Assembly (NCBI GenBank): GCA_021604585.1
Contig: BQJG01000012.1
Span: 1-59,008, forward strand
Source of the DNA: Hyphococcus sp.
GTDB taxonomy: Bacteria; Pseudomonadota; Alphaproteobacteria; Caulobacterales; Parvularculaceae
Reading direction: 5' to 3'
DNA length: 59,008 bases
Both the position numbers and the translations under genes were made by a program. This document shows, piece by piece, positions 26,922 to 36,473 of the stretch. Every line of letters starts with the position of its first letter. Position 1 is the first letter of the stretch. A model generated the notes under the pieces. That model searched no databases and was not told the DNA's origin. It saw only the letters and a program-made list of their open reading frames with translations.

Positions 26922-28166
26922 ATGGCGTTTCGCCTGCTTTCCTTACTGGGCCCCTTGCTGGGCTTGGCCCCCGCCGCGCCGCAATGGCGGTCGGGCGATG
27001 GCGATCCTGTGATTTCGCTGGCCGAGGCTGGGGAAATTCTCGCCGCCACGAGCGGCGCCGCGGCGCTGATCGGCGCTGAGGGCGGGCTTGCCGGGCGGTC
27101 GCTTTATGACTTCGTCTCCCGGGAGGACCGGGCGGGGCTGAAGATTGCGCTTGAGGCGGCGCGTGCCGCCCCTGTCGAAGCTAAGGCCGCGCGGGCGCTG
27201 GTGCGCCTGTTGCGTCCGGGCCGGCCCGCCATCTTTGCAGAACTGGCGCTGGCCCGAAGCGGACGCGGCGTTTCCGTTCTTATTCGTGAGCGCGCCGGGG
27301 AGCTTGCCGCCATCCGTGAGGAACGGTCTGCGCCGCACGCCGTTTCAACGCCTGCTCAAGAATCGCCTGCCGAGGCCGGTGTTTCCGCCGAGGTGCTGGC
27401 CGATCTGGGCCATGAGCTGAAAACTCCGCTCAATGCGATCATGGGGTTTGCCGAAACCATGAAATCGGAAGCCTTCGGTCCTCTCGGTCATGACAAATAC
27501 CGCGAATATGCCGGGCTTATTCACTCTTCCGGCGGCCATCTGGCTGACCTGATTTCATCGATCCTGGATCGCGCCAAGATTGACGCCGGCCGCTATAAAT
27601 TGACGCCTGTCCTGTCCGAGCCCGGCGCCGTTGCACGCGATTGCGCGGAGATGGTGCGCGGCGAAGCAGAAAAGGCTGGGCTCGCGCTCCGCGTCGATAT
27701 TGCGCCCGGTCTTGACGAGACCCTGATTGACGTGCGCGCGGTCAAGCAGATCCTGATCAACCTTCTGTCCAATGCGGTTAAATTCACTGCCGCCGGAGAC
27801 GTCGGGTTGAGCGTCTTTGAGTCAAAAGGGGAATTGACTTTTGAGGTTTGCGACACGGGCGTCGGCATGAGCCAGATGGCGCTCGCCCGGCTCGGCGAAC
27901 GCTTTACCGGACTGCATAAAAGCGGCGTACGCGGAACATCGGGAACTGGGCTTGGCCTGTCGCTCGCCTTTTCCCTCGCCAAGCTGCATGGCGGCGCGCT
28001 TGAATTATCTTCGGCGCCGGGCGAGGGGACCATAGCCAGGCTGCGATTGCCAATGGCGAAAAGCCTTTCGGAGCTGGACGGCGCGGGCATTGCCGTTTCC
28101 GGCGATATTCAAAGCCAGCTCGACCGCGTGGCGCAGTTCCGCCGCGAGCGTTCCAGCGCGGCGTAA
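26922..28166 (+). CDS. PAS-type sensor histidine kinase
   Basis: 414 residues. A short hydrophobic N-terminus is followed by a degenerate PAS-like domain (about residues 25-120), the H-box DLGHELKTPLNAIMGFAE with the phospho-accepting His near residue 166, and the catalytic domain: N-box ILINLLSNAVKFTA, G1 CDTGVGMS, G2 GTSGTGLGLSLAFSLA. No response regulator gene is adjacent, so it is an orphan kinase. The layout recalls cell-cycle kinases of the PleC/DivJ group, but nothing here proves that link. Confidence 0.88.
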   Translation: MAFRLLSLLGPLLGLAPAAPQWRSGDGDPVISLAEAGEILAATSGAAALIGAEGGLAGRSLYDFVSREDRAGLKIALEAARAAPVEAKAARALVRLLRPGRPAIFAELALARSGRGVSVLIRERAGELAAIREERSAPHAVSTPAQESPAEAGVSAEVLADLGHELKTPLNAIMGFAETMKSEAFGPLGHDKYREYAGLIHSSGGHLADLISSILDRAKIDAGRYKLTPVLSEPGAVARDCAEMVRGEAEKAGLALRVDIAPGLDETLIDVRAVKQILINLLSNAVKFTAAGDVGLSVFESKGELTFEVCDTGVGMSQMALARLGERFTGLHKSGVRGTSGTGLGLSLAFSLAKLHGGALELSSAPGEGTIARLRLPMAKSLSELDGAGIAVSGDIQSQLDRVAQFRRERSSAA

Positions 28167-28350
28167 CAGTTTCTTTCCTTTTCTATCCACACTGCGCCTT
28201 CGCGCTTCGATTTCTCCACGATCTTCACCGGAAAAATCCAGCAATCACGCCAATTGTGATGTGTGTGTACGATTGAATTGACCCTTTGTTATGGATCAAA
28301 CGTCTAGAGTCTTTCTGTCCATATAGGGCGGTGGGAGAGCCTGTTCCAAA

Positions 28351-30099
28351 ATGAAACGCTGGGTAGAAACCTGCGAGCGGTGGTTGCGCATCGACACGGA
28401 TGGCCGTCCGGAGTTGGTCATGCGCATGCGCGCCGTTTGGATGATCGGCCTGATGGTCGTCGTCTCCCAGTTCTGCAATATGGTAGTGATGGCGTTCAGC
28501 TATGGTGAGTTTGTGTATGATCACATCGTCGCCGGTACAGCCATCACGGCAACCATGCTCACAATCATTTCGGTGCGCTGGTGTAAAAACGAATTTTTTT
28601 ACGCTGCATTCTATTCAGTGCTGATGATCGGGGGCGTGCTCGGGTCGGCATTGCCTGATCATACAGGAATTAATTCTGCTGCCGTTCCCATCCTGGCGCT
28701 CGGCCCTGTGATGATCGGGTTCATGGCGGGCCGCCGCGCAGCCTTCATGTTCTGCGTCGTCGCGGCGGTGACGCTGGGCGGTCTTTATTATGCATCGCTC
28801 GGCCATGCGTCTCTGGTGGCGCCGTTCGATTACACGCGCGAAACCAATCGCTTCTTTCAGGCGTTGTTTGCGGTGGCGATTTCAACCGGCATCGCTGTGA
28901 TCATCACTGAAAGCCTTTATTCAACATTGAGCGAATTGCGCGACACCGCATCGCGCGCCACCCGCGCCGAAGCGGCGAAGTCTGAATTCCTGGCGACCAT
29001 GAGTCACGAGCTTAGAACGCCGCTGAATGGCGTGATCGGCCTCACCGATGCGCTGTTGAATGGCGCGCTCCCCGACCATGAACGCAAACTGACCGAGACG
29101 ATCCGCAAATCCGGCGAGCAGCTTTTGCTGATCCTCAACGATCTGCTCGATCTGTCGAAGATTGAAGCCGGCAAGCTGAAAATCGAAGCGCGGCCCGCCG
29201 ACCTGCGCGACATTGTCCGCTTTGCGGTTGATAGCTGGCGCGAGACAGCCACGGCTAAAGGTCTTTCCGTCAGTGCGAATGTCACTGGTGAAGTTCCCGC
29301 CTCGGTTTTGGTTGATGATCTGCGCCTGCGGCAGATTTTGCAGAACCTGATGTCCAACGGGGTGAAGTTCACCCGCGAAGGGCAAGTAGTGCTGCATCTG
29401 CACGGCATTTCCCGCGGCGGCAATCGGTACGCACTGGAGTTTCGCGTGATCGATACGGGCAAGGGCATCCCCGATAAAGAAGTCGCGCGCGTTTTTGATC
29501 CGTTTGAACAGGGCGAGCGCGGCACCACGCGTAAATTCGGCGGCACTGGTCTTGGCCTGCCGATTTGCCGCATGCTGGCGCAGTTGATGGGCGGCGCCAT
29601 CGGCGTCGAACGCACGGGCCCAGCGGGCTCCACCTTCCTGTTGTCGCTCAAGGTGAACGCCGCAGAACTCGATGATGCAGCTGGCGATGATGTCTATGAT
29701 GCGGCAAGCGATCTTCGGGGCCTGCGCGTGCTGGTCGCCGAAGACAATGAAGTCAATCGCATGGTGGTGAGCGAGTTCCTCAAATCATGGGGCGCCGATG
29801 CGGACTTCGCCCATGACGGTCCGGCCTGTCTCGAGCGTGTCAATGCGGGCGTCTATGACATGGTGCTGATGGATAAACACATGCCTGGCATGAGCGGCAT
29901 GGAAACGGCCCAAGCTATTCGCAAGAGCGGCGGGCCTATGGCCAATATGCCGATCATCGCCGTTTCCGCCGACGCCATGCCCGGCGAGCGCGAAGCGATG
30001 CTCGCTTGCGGCATGAATGATTTCATCACCAAGCCGCTGCGCGCCGAGGCGTTAAAGGCGGTGATCCTGCGCGCGCTGAAAAACAGAGCCGCGGCGTAG
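28351..30099 (+). CDS. Hybrid histidine kinase with receiver domain
   Basis: 582 residues. Five or six N-terminal membrane helices (residues 28-190), then the H-box MSHELRTPLNGVIGLTDALL, the ATPase boxes (NLMSNGVKFT, DTGKGIPD, GGTGLGLPIC) and a C-terminal receiver domain with phospho-accepting Asp in YDMVLMDKHMPGMSG and the conserved Lys in DFITKPL. The phosphate would pass within the protein or to a separate Hpt partner not seen here. The signal sensed by the membrane part is unknown. Confidence 0.9.
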   Translation: MKRWVETCERWLRIDTDGRPELVMRMRAVWMIGLMVVVSQFCNMVVMAFSYGEFVYDHIVAGTAITATMLTIISVRWCKNEFFYAAFYSVLMIGGVLGSALPDHTGINSAAVPILALGPVMIGFMAGRRAAFMFCVVAAVTLGGLYYASLGHASLVAPFDYTRETNRFFQALFAVAISTGIAVIITESLYSTLSELRDTASRATRAEAAKSEFLATMSHELRTPLNGVIGLTDALLNGALPDHERKLTETIRKSGEQLLLILNDLLDLSKIEAGKLKIEARPADLRDIVRFAVDSWRETATAKGLSVSANVTGEVPASVLVDDLRLRQILQNLMSNGVKFTREGQVVLHLHGISRGGNRYALEFRVIDTGKGIPDKEVARVFDPFEQGERGTTRKFGGTGLGLPICRMLAQLMGGAIGVERTGPAGSTFLLSLKVNAAELDDAAGDDVYDAASDLRGLRVLVAEDNEVNRMVVSEFLKSWGADADFAHDGPACLERVNAGVYDMVLMDKHMPGMSGMETAQAIRKSGGPMANMPIIAVSADAMPGEREAMLACGMNDFITKPLRAEALKAVILRALKNRAAA

Positions 30100-30138
30100 C
30101 CAGTTGACCTGCGCGACGCGCGCGCCCAGTTTCTTCGT

Positions 30139-30471
30139 ATGACCGAAGCCCGCGTCAAAACCGAAATCCGCGTTTCGGCGCATGTGCGCATTGCCCAAGC
30201 GGCGGGCGCCTTCGCGACCATTGTCCGGCGCGGCGATCCGGATGCGGGCGCGGTGGCGGTGAAGCTTTATATCGGCCCGGGCGCGGTGAAGCTTTACACC
30301 CAAAGCCGCGATCTCGATGGCGGACAAATCTGGCGCGAACCGTTTGAAGGTGACGCCTCGCCCGACATTGAATCGAAAATCGATACATGGCTCGCGAAAG
30401 AAGTGAGGATCGATCCTGATTTGTGGGTGGTTGAGATTGAGGACCGCCAAGGACGCGCGTTTCTGGAGTAA
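30139..30471 (+). CDS. DUF1491 family protein
   Basis: 110 residues, matching the small alphaproteobacterial DUF1491 family: RVKTEIRVSAHVRIAQAAG, then VRRGDPDAGAVAVKLY, and a C-terminal DPDLWVVEIEDRQGRAFLE. Soluble, no known function. It converges with the DUF2336 gene, whose stop lies three bases away. Confidence 0.85.
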   Translation: MTEARVKTEIRVSAHVRIAQAAGAFATIVRRGDPDAGAVAVKLYIGPGAVKLYTQSRDLDGGQIWREPFEGDASPDIESKIDTWLAKEVRIDPDLWVVEIEDRQGRAFLE

Positions 30472-30474
30472 TCC

Positions 30475-31641
30475 CTACCAGCCCTTTGCGCGATCGCGCA
30501 GCTCCAGCAGGTCTTGCACCGCATCATCTTGGTCATAGCGGTCCCGCGCCGCATCGGCCGTGGCGCCGGCGCCCATCCGCCAGAAACGCATGATCCGCTC
30601 TGCGGCCTCGGCGGGAATTTTGATGTAAAGATCGAGAATGCGCAGGGCGCGCGGCTGGTCGCCTTCTTCCTGGCGCAGGCCGAAAACAATTTTTGCAAAA
30701 GTCTGGCGTTCAAGGCTGGCGGCCCGGCAGGCGATCGCCAGCGCTTCAAACCGGTTGTCGTCAACAATCTTCCGCGCCGTTTCAAGATCAACGGCGATGA
30801 GATAGGCGAACGCAAACAGAAATTCAGTGTGGCGTTTCTCCGACAGCAGGGCGCGCAACAAGGTCTCGTTCACGGCGCCGGCCTCAATCTTGTCGCTGAT
30901 GAACTGGCGCTCAATATCATCTTTCCAGTCGCCTTCGCGCGCGAAATGCGCGGCGAGCTTGCGCCTTGTCGCTGTTTCCGCCGCATCGATCAGCATCGGG
31001 TCCAGCATGTCGGCGCGCTTTAGAATTTCGCGCTTCAGCGGCGCAGGTGCGAAGAAATAGAGTTGCGTGAGAATGATCGCCGGCAGGTCGAGACGGCTCG
31101 CCAGCGGTTCCTGCAAGGCGGGCAATTTGCGCGCCTTTGCGGCGATCGCCTGTATGGCGTTGAGATCGAACTGCGCGCCGCGATTTTTAACGAGCGTGAT
31201 CAGCGCGCCTTCATCACTTTGTTTAGACAGCGCCGCTGTCACCATTGGGGAAAGCACGCGGCGGTGTGCAATGGCGCGTGCATGGGCCGGACCATGATCG
31301 GCGATGATCGCTGCGAGGTCTGCATCGCGCAGGGATTGCGACCGGCGCAATAGCTGTTCAGCGATGTCAATCTCATCATGGGACAGTTGCGCGACGAGCC
31401 CCTGTGGCGCGGTTGGCGCATCGGCTAGCCGGTTTGCAATGTCGCGCCGAATGTCTGCGTCCACCTGCAGGGCGGCATGCGACATGATCACGTCAAAATG
31501 CCGTAATTCCGTCAAACTCAATCGTTGCGCATGGGCTAGGAGAATATCGGCCATGCCGCACAACAGCGTGCGCCGCGCCTCCGGCGAGCGCAGTTTAGCG
31601 ACTTCTGCGAGCCGTTTTAGCTGCGATGACGCCGCTGACAT
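30475..31641 (-). CDS. DUF2336 domain protein (second)
   Basis: About 388 residues, helical, with HEAT-like repeats and the DUF2336-type stretch LPAIILTQLYFFAPAPLKRE. The frame is open to 31926, but the ATG at 31641 has an excellent GGAGGGAGA ribosome site and gives a clean N-terminus (MSAASSQLKRLAEVAKL). It is diverged from the DUF2336 protein at 3400-4623. Divergently transcribed from the SH3 lipoprotein. Confidence 0.8.
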   Translation of the reverse strand: MSAASSQLKRLAEVAKLRSPEARRTLLCGMADILLAHAQRLSLTELRHFDVIMSHAALQVDADIRRDIANRLADAPTAPQGLVAQLSHDEIDIAEQLLRRSQSLRDADLAAIIADHGPAHARAIAHRRVLSPMVTAALSKQSDEGALITLVKNRGAQFDLNAIQAIAAKARKLPALQEPLASRLDLPAIILTQLYFFAPAPLKREILKRADMLDPMLIDAAETATRRKLAAHFAREGDWKDDIERQFISDKIEAGAVNETLLRALLSEKRHTEFLFAFAYLIAVDLETARKIVDDNRFEALAIACRAASLERQTFAKIVFGLRQEEGDQPRALRILDLYIKIPAEAAERIMRFWRMGAGATADAARDRYDQDDAVQDLLELRDRAKGW

Positions 31642-31723
31642 TGTCTCTCCCTCCACAAGCGGCGCAGATTGTGCAACAAAGGTAAACAAACCGTCGCCTG
31701 AAACGGTGCGAATAGGAGTATGA

Positions 31724-32467
31724 ATGATGTCGAATGCGGGTGCATACAATTTGCGGTTGTTCGCATTAACGATGATCAGCGCGGCAGGTCTCGGCGCCTG
31801 TTCCAGCCTGTCATCAATGGACCCGTTTTCGGGCGACAGCGTTAATTTCGCTTCCGGCTCGCCGGTGGAAGAAAGATTGAGCGGCGCCGACAAGGATGCG
31901 CTCTCTGCTGCATTTTTGACCGCCATGAATAGTGGAACGGCGCAAAGCTGGCGCGGCCGGCGTGCAAATGGCGTGGTGACGCCGCAAGCCTATGCGCTCG
32001 CCAACCTGAAAGCCGATCCCGCGCGGCGGATTGGCGCTGCGCGCGGCGATCTTGAACTGACTCATGTGGTTGAAACCGAACTTGGGCAATATGTGCTGAC
32101 GCGCAATTCCAATATCCGCACCGCGCCCGGCACAAACGGCAAAGCGGTGGAAGTCCTTCCATCGGGTTCCGGCGTCGACGTGGTCGGCCGCGTGCGCGAC
32201 AGGAACTGGATGCTGATTTCAGTGAAAGATGTGGTGCGCGGCTATGTGTTCGGCGATTTGCTGATCAAGGCGCCGGGCTCGGAACTGGAGCTCGCGGGCG
32301 GGCCCATGCGCAAGCCGGTGCTCTGCCGCAATTTCACGCAGCGCGTGAATATCTATTCCGAACGCGCCGAATGGACAGGCGCGGCGTGTAATGACGGGAC
32401 CGGCTGGCGGATGGCGCGCGACCCTGCGCCGGATGAAAACGCGCCGGCGGATTTGCTGGAATATTAA
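31724..32467 (+). CDS. SH3-domain lipoprotein
   Basis: 247 residues. Lipobox LGACSS follows a signal sequence. Residues about 50-95 (LSGADKDALSAAFLTAMNSG, then QSWRGRRANGVVTP) resemble the surface-antigen type domain of small outer-membrane lipoproteins, and residues about 125-185 form a bacterial SH3 domain (YVLTRNSNIRTAPGTNGKAV, then YVFGDLL). SH3 domains of this type often bind cell-wall peptides. AGGAG precedes the ATGs at 31724 and 31727. Confidence 0.8.
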   Translation: MMSNAGAYNLRLFALTMISAAGLGACSSLSSMDPFSGDSVNFASGSPVEERLSGADKDALSAAFLTAMNSGTAQSWRGRRANGVVTPQAYALANLKADPARRIGAARGDLELTHVVETELGQYVLTRNSNIRTAPGTNGKAVEVLPSGSGVDVVGRVRDRNWMLISVKDVVRGYVFGDLLIKAPGSELELAGGPMRKPVLCRNFTQRVNIYSERAEWTGAACNDGTGWRMARDPAPDENAPADLLEY

Positions 32468-32507
32468 TGGGTGGGCGCCGCTGCTTGCGGTCTGAAGAAA
32501 GACTTTC

Positions 32508-33464
32508 ATGGGGAGAAAGATCGCAGAGCTTGGCGTCTATGCCGCGACCCTTCCGTGGATTCGCTATGAAATGCCGGCATGGGGCAAATTTTATAATTTC
32601 TGCGGTCTGGGCGTTTTCAATGAGATCTATTGGCAAGGGGCAGGCTGGCGCAAGCTGCGGTTGAAGGACAGCGAGTGCGAGGTCTGGCTCGATCTGTCGT
32701 CGAATTTTGAACGGATCACGTATTTTCTTGGCCGCTATCAGGAGTTGGAGCTTGAGCTTGTCATGCAGGCTGTGTTGCGCGAAGGCGATCAGTTCGTCGA
32801 TGGCGGCGCCAATATCGGCCTGTTGTCTCTTTTGGCGGCGAAGCTGGTTGAGCGCGGCGGAAAAGTCATTGCTTTTGAGCCGAACCCGGATGTGCTTATT
32901 CGGATTAAAGAGCATGTGGACATTAACGGCTTGACGCAAATTGAGTTGCACCCCTGCGGTCTTTCCGATGAGACGGCGGAACTTACCTTTCGCATCATCA
33001 ATGGCGGCGCCGAGACCGGAACAATGGCGGCGCTGGCGGACGAAGAATTGAACGCGGTGACGGCTGAACAGAGAGTCAAGGTCCGCAAGGGCGACGACGT
33101 GCTGTTGGGTTCATTGTCTCCTGCGCGGCGCACGCTGATCAAGCTGGATGTCGAGGGTTTTGAAATGCGCGCCGTAAAAGGGATGCTCGGCGTTATTGAT
33201 CGATGCCAGCCCGTTCTTATTACGGAATATCAACACCACCTGACCCCGCCTGACGATCTCCTTGCGTTGTTTGATATGCTCTGTGGCCGCGGTTACGCCG
33301 CTTTCGGCATTGGGTTGCAGCGAAGCGGCGTGCTCTCACACCGCTTGAAACTCAACCCGCTGCAAAACGCAGCGGAATTACAGGGGCGGACGGAAAAGAC
33401 GGATGTGTTGTGGTTGCGGCCTGAAGCTTTTGAATATTTTCAAAGCACGTTAGAGCGCGCCTAA
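32508..33464 (+). CDS. FkbM-family methyltransferase
   Basis: 318 residues. The SAM-binding Rossmann core is visible: motif I FVDGGANIGLLSLLAAKL, the acidic loop VIAFEPNPDV, and the FkbM landmark LIKLDVEGFEMRAVKGM. FkbM enzymes are SAM-dependent O-methyltransferases, often acting on glycans or natural products. No glycan gene cluster surrounds it, so the substrate cannot be inferred. It converges with the small Cys-rich gene, overlapping by four bases. Confidence 0.88.
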   Translation: MGRKIAELGVYAATLPWIRYEMPAWGKFYNFCGLGVFNEIYWQGAGWRKLRLKDSECEVWLDLSSNFERITYFLGRYQELELELVMQAVLREGDQFVDGGANIGLLSLLAAKLVERGGKVIAFEPNPDVLIRIKEHVDINGLTQIELHPCGLSDETAELTFRIINGGAETGTMAALADEELNAVTAEQRVKVRKGDDVLLGSLSPARRTLIKLDVEGFEMRAVKGMLGVIDRCQPVLITEYQHHLTPPDDLLALFDMLCGRGYAAFGIGLQRSGVLSHRLKLNPLQNAAELQGRTEKTDVLWLRPEAFEYFQSTLERA

Positions 33465-33661
33465 ACAAGCGCGATGCGGCCTTCATGCAGATGCTGGATA
33501 AAAGCGTCGAGGGAGATCGTGAAAACGCTGCGTTCCGTACAGTGACAGAAGCCGACGCAGTCACCCTGGCATTCGATTTCATATTCGCCACGGCTGGCTT
33601 TGCCTTCTACGGTGTTAACCGCGATAGCGTCTTTAATCACTGCTTTTGACTGCGAAGCCAT
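33461..33661 (-). CDS. Small cysteine-rich protein
   Basis: 66 residues with four cysteines, three in the cluster CQGDCVGFCHC plus its final Cys, in the middle of the chain. This spacing could bind a metal. The rest is beta-like (FTISLDAFIQHLHEGRIALV). A good AAGGGTGATGAC leader precedes the ATG, supporting a real gene. No family recognised. Confidence 0.65.
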   Translation of the reverse strand: MASQSKAVIKDAIAVNTVEGKASRGEYEIECQGDCVGFCHCTERSVFTISLDAFIQHLHEGRIALV

Positions 33662-33832
33662 GTCATCACCCTTGTCGGCGCCCTTCCCACTTAATGAACG
33701 CTTATGGCAAGCGAAGGTTCAAATTGCGTTCATTTCCAGGCATCAGTTTTCGGAACTGAGTAAAGACCATCGCCCGCCCCGGCGCTGTGACGCAGCGCAC
33801 ACTCAGCGGGCGATGAGGGGCCGGGCAAATCC

Positions 33833-34243
33833 CTAGAGCAGGGCGGTTTTGGCGATCATCAAGATCGCCGCCCAGGAGACCAGATAGATTGGGGTCCGCA
33901 GGGCGGGGATGGCCAGGATGTAAACAACCGCATGGGCGGCGCGGGCGAAAAAGAAGATCTTGGCCCAAAGGGCGATCATCAGCCCAGCGGCGTCGCCGAT
34001 GAGGTAATCGGCGCCAACGATGACGGCGATAAACGCCGGCAGCGTTTCAACCATATTGAGATGCGCGCGCTGCGCCCGCTGCGCCCAGAGCGGCGGGGTC
34101 GGCTGCTCGGCGGGAAAGTTTTTCGGGTAATTGCCAAGGAAGGTCAGTGGTCCCCAGACAAAGACGCGCGCCAGAATATAAGGCGTCCACAACAAGACAG
34201 TCAGCACGCCGGACAGGGTCAGATAAAAATATGCAGTTTCCAC
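33833..34243 (-). CDS. MAPEG-family membrane protein
   Basis: 136 residues, four membrane helices, with the MAPEG-type motif RAQRAHLNMVETLPAFIAVI. MAPEG proteins include microsomal-type glutathione transferases and eicosanoid enzymes. The start is a GTG with AAGGGGG nine bases upstream. It lies 24 bases after the VOC gene on the same strand. Confidence 0.88.
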   Translation of the reverse strand: METAYFYLTLSGVLTVLLWTPYILARVFVWGPLTFLGNYPKNFPAEQPTPPLWAQRAQRAHLNMVETLPAFIAVIVGADYLIGDAAGLMIALWAKIFFFARAAHAVVYILAIPALRTPIYLVSWAAILMIAKTALL

Positions 34244-34267
34244 GGGATCATTCCCCCTTTGATGGGT

Positions 34268-34657
34268 TTAGGCTGAAAAGCCGTTGAAGATGATTTCAAG
34301 TTTGTTGCCGAACGGATCACGCACATAAGCGGTGTACACGTCCATATTCGGATAGCCTTCGCGCGGGCCCGGCGCGCCTTCACAGGTTCCGTTATGTTTC
34401 AAGGCGTGGGCGTGAAAGGCGTCGACGGCCTCGCGTGACGGCGCTTTGAAACCGATATGCACGCCATTGCCTGCGGTTTGCGCTTGCTTGTCGAAAGGCA
34501 GCATCACCAAAAACATGGGCGATGTGTCGCCATAAGCGGCGAAAGCGTCGTTTTGGGCGAGGTTGCGCGCACCGATCGTGGCGAGCAGGCCGTCATAAAA
34601 TTTCGCCGCTTCGGCAATGGAGGGAACGCCGACGCTGAGATGGTCAATGATGGTCAT
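34268..34657 (-). CDS. VOC-family (glyoxalase-like) protein
   Basis: About 129 residues: MTIIDHLSVGVPSIAEAAKF and the closing YVRDPFGNKLEIIFNGF are the paired beta-alpha-beta signatures of the vicinal oxygen chelate fold, with His and Glu metal ligands in place. Probably a metal-dependent lyase, dioxygenase or resistance protein; reaction unknown. The open frame runs upstream to 34765, but 34657 fits the fold. Confidence 0.87.
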   Translation of the reverse strand: MTIIDHLSVGVPSIAEAAKFYDGLLATIGARNLAQNDAFAAYGDTSPMFLVMLPFDKQAQTAGNGVHIGFKAPSREAVDAFHAHALKHNGTCEGAPGPREGYPNMDVYTAYVRDPFGNKLEIIFNGFSA

Positions 34658-34845
34658 GGTTGAGACTCCGCAATGAGGGAAACAACGGCGGCGCGCGGAA
34701 TTGGGGGAGAGCGCGCCGCCGGCGCTGGCTGCGGAAGAGAGGAAATCACTATTTCCCGCAACCATGCGACTGGTGAAGGTGCTGAGGCGAACGCCGCCGG
34801 GTGGTGCGTTGCTCGCCTCAAGCTCCAGAAAGCAAAAGCTGCGGA

Positions 34846-35325
34846 TTAAAGCTCGCGCGCGGCGGTGTGCTGGATCTTTGTCCAGTTTTTGTCCGCCTTG
34901 GCGATCACGCCGGCTTTATCTTTCTGGTACATGCGGAAGATGTCTTCGTTGAGGAAGACATAGAGCTTGCCGTTGAAGACGTCGGCATATTGCGGATCGC
35001 CGTCGAATTTTTTGCCGACCGATACGCCGAAGGTGCAAAAGCCGCCATTAACCGGCAGGTACTGCGCCGGCGTGCGTTTGAAGGCATTCATGTTTTCGCG
35101 GGTTGCGAAGTAATAGGCGACGCCGTCATGGACAGCAGTGAAGGCGGCCGTTCCTTCGACGCGGTTGCCAAGGTCGATAAAGGCGACCGGATCGACGCCA
35201 TGCAGGCCGAGCGGCGCGCCAGCGGCGGTAAGGCCCGGCGCGGCGTTGTTTTCGTCAGCGGCGAATGCCGGGCTGGCGATATTCGCTGCAGCAAGCAGCA
35301 GAAGCGGAACAATTTTAACGTTCAT
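34846..35325 (-). CDS. Exported YHS-domain protein
   Basis: About 159 residues with a Sec signal peptide (IVPLLLLAAANIASPAFA). The mature part matches the YHS-type domain: LHGVDPVAFIDLGNRVEGTA, YYFATRENMNAFKRTPAQYL and NGGFCTFGVSVG. YHS domains are associated with metal-handling proteins, often copper; here the single Cys and several acidic residues could take part. GGAG precedes the ATG at 35325. Confidence 0.85.
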   Translation of the reverse strand: MNVKIVPLLLLAAANIASPAFAADENNAAPGLTAAGAPLGLHGVDPVAFIDLGNRVEGTAAFTAVHDGVAYYFATRENMNAFKRTPAQYLPVNGGFCTFGVSVGKKFDGDPQYADVFNGKLYVFLNEDIFRMYQKDKAGVIAKADKNWTKIQHTAAREL

Positions 35326-35349
35326 GAGTTTCTCCATTTGATCTGTAAG

Positions 35350-35387
35350 CGGATCGAGCGTTGCGATCCGGCGTCGTTGTTCGACGC
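35350..35387. other. Two consecutive perfect hairpins upstream of the YHS gene
   Basis: CGGATCG/CGATCCG with a 7-base loop (35350-35370) is directly followed by GCGTCG/CGACGC with a 5-base loop (35371-35387). On the minus strand they lie between the AraC gene stop at 35476 and the YHS start at 35325. No T-run follows either, so they may be a weak terminator, an untranslated-leader structure or protein-binding sites. Confidence 0.45.
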
Positions 35388-35475
35388 ATCCGATCTGAAG
35401 ATTTCAGGCGTCGGGATCAATATCTGCAGGAAAGAATGGGAGCATCGGCAAGTTGCTTGGGACGATGCGCAAAGT

Positions 35476-36402
35476 TTAGGCGCGGGCGCGGCGATATTCC
35501 GTCGGCGAAGCGCCGAATTTCGCGGTGAAAGCGCGGGTGAAGGCGGCCGGCGAAAGATAACCCGATTGCGCCGCCGCCTGTTGCACGGAACAACGCCCCG
35601 CGTCCAGCAGCGCCAGCGCTTTCTGCAGGCGCCATTCGCTTAAATAAGCGAGCGGGCTCATGCCGATCAGCGCCCGGAATTTCTCAGCGAACCGGCTGCG
35701 CGACATGCCGGCCTCGGCGGCGAGGCTCTCCACCGTCCAGACATGTTGCGGGCGGGCATGCATGAGCGACAAGGTTGCGCCGATCTGGCGGTCCGCGAGC
35801 GCGGCGAGGATGGAAGTCATTTCAGGCGCGTCCGCCGCGCCATGGCGCACCATTTCAACAAAGGCCGCTTCAGAAAGACGCGTCACGGCGGTCGCGGCGC
35901 CGGCGCCGGCTTCAAATACGCGGCGCGTCAGCAACCGCAATATGTCGTCTAGCCAGGGCGAGCAAACGCGATCGGCGGCGGTAAAAAGCAGTTGCGGTGG
36001 AAGCGCGCGCAACAGCGGATGATCGGCGCCGTCGCGAAACGTGAAATGCCCGCAGATCAATTGCGTTGGCGCGCTTTTGTCGCCGCCACCGGCGACCAGC
36101 ACGCCGCCGCCATCATAACCGGCGTCGCGCAAGACGGATTCCAGCGGCGGCGCCGACATAGCAGGGCAATCAGCAAGAATGTGACTGCGTCCGGCGGGGA
36201 TAAGAATGAGGTCGCCGGGACCGAGGGTCAGCTGCGCGCCGCCATTCACCGACACCCAGCAGCGCCCCTCAACAACCAGATGAAAGCGCGCTGCGCCTTT
36301 CAATTCCGGAACGCGCGTCGCCCAGGGCGCGGAAAAATCCGTGCGGAAATAGAGCGCGCCTTTCAGCGCCAGGCTGGCCAGAATGTCGTCGAGCACGTCC
36401 AT
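35476..36402 (-). CDS. AraC-family regulator with cupin sensor domain
   Basis: About 308 residues. The N-terminal part (MDVLDDILASLALKGALYFR, GPGDLILIPAGRSHIL) is the cupin-6 sensor found in this AraC subgroup; the C-terminal part carries the two helix-turn-helices (VESLAAEAGMSRSRFAEKFR; VQQAAAQSGYLSPAAFTRAF). It is upstream of and co-oriented with the YHS gene, which may be its target. The start at 36402 fits the subgroup better than the upstream open frame. Confidence 0.88.
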   Translation of the reverse strand: MDVLDDILASLALKGALYFRTDFSAPWATRVPELKGAARFHLVVEGRCWVSVNGGAQLTLGPGDLILIPAGRSHILADCPAMSAPPLESVLRDAGYDGGGVLVAGGGDKSAPTQLICGHFTFRDGADHPLLRALPPQLLFTAADRVCSPWLDDILRLLTRRVFEAGAGAATAVTRLSEAAFVEMVRHGAADAPEMTSILAALADRQIGATLSLMHARPQHVWTVESLAAEAGMSRSRFAEKFRALIGMSPLAYLSEWRLQKALALLDAGRCSVQQAAAQSGYLSPAAFTRAFTAKFGASPTEYRRARA

Positions 36403-36473
36403 CGGCGCGGCGTAGCCAATCAGCGTCCGCCGCGCCAATCACAAGCGCGAAATACGCGCAAACGTGAAGAGGC

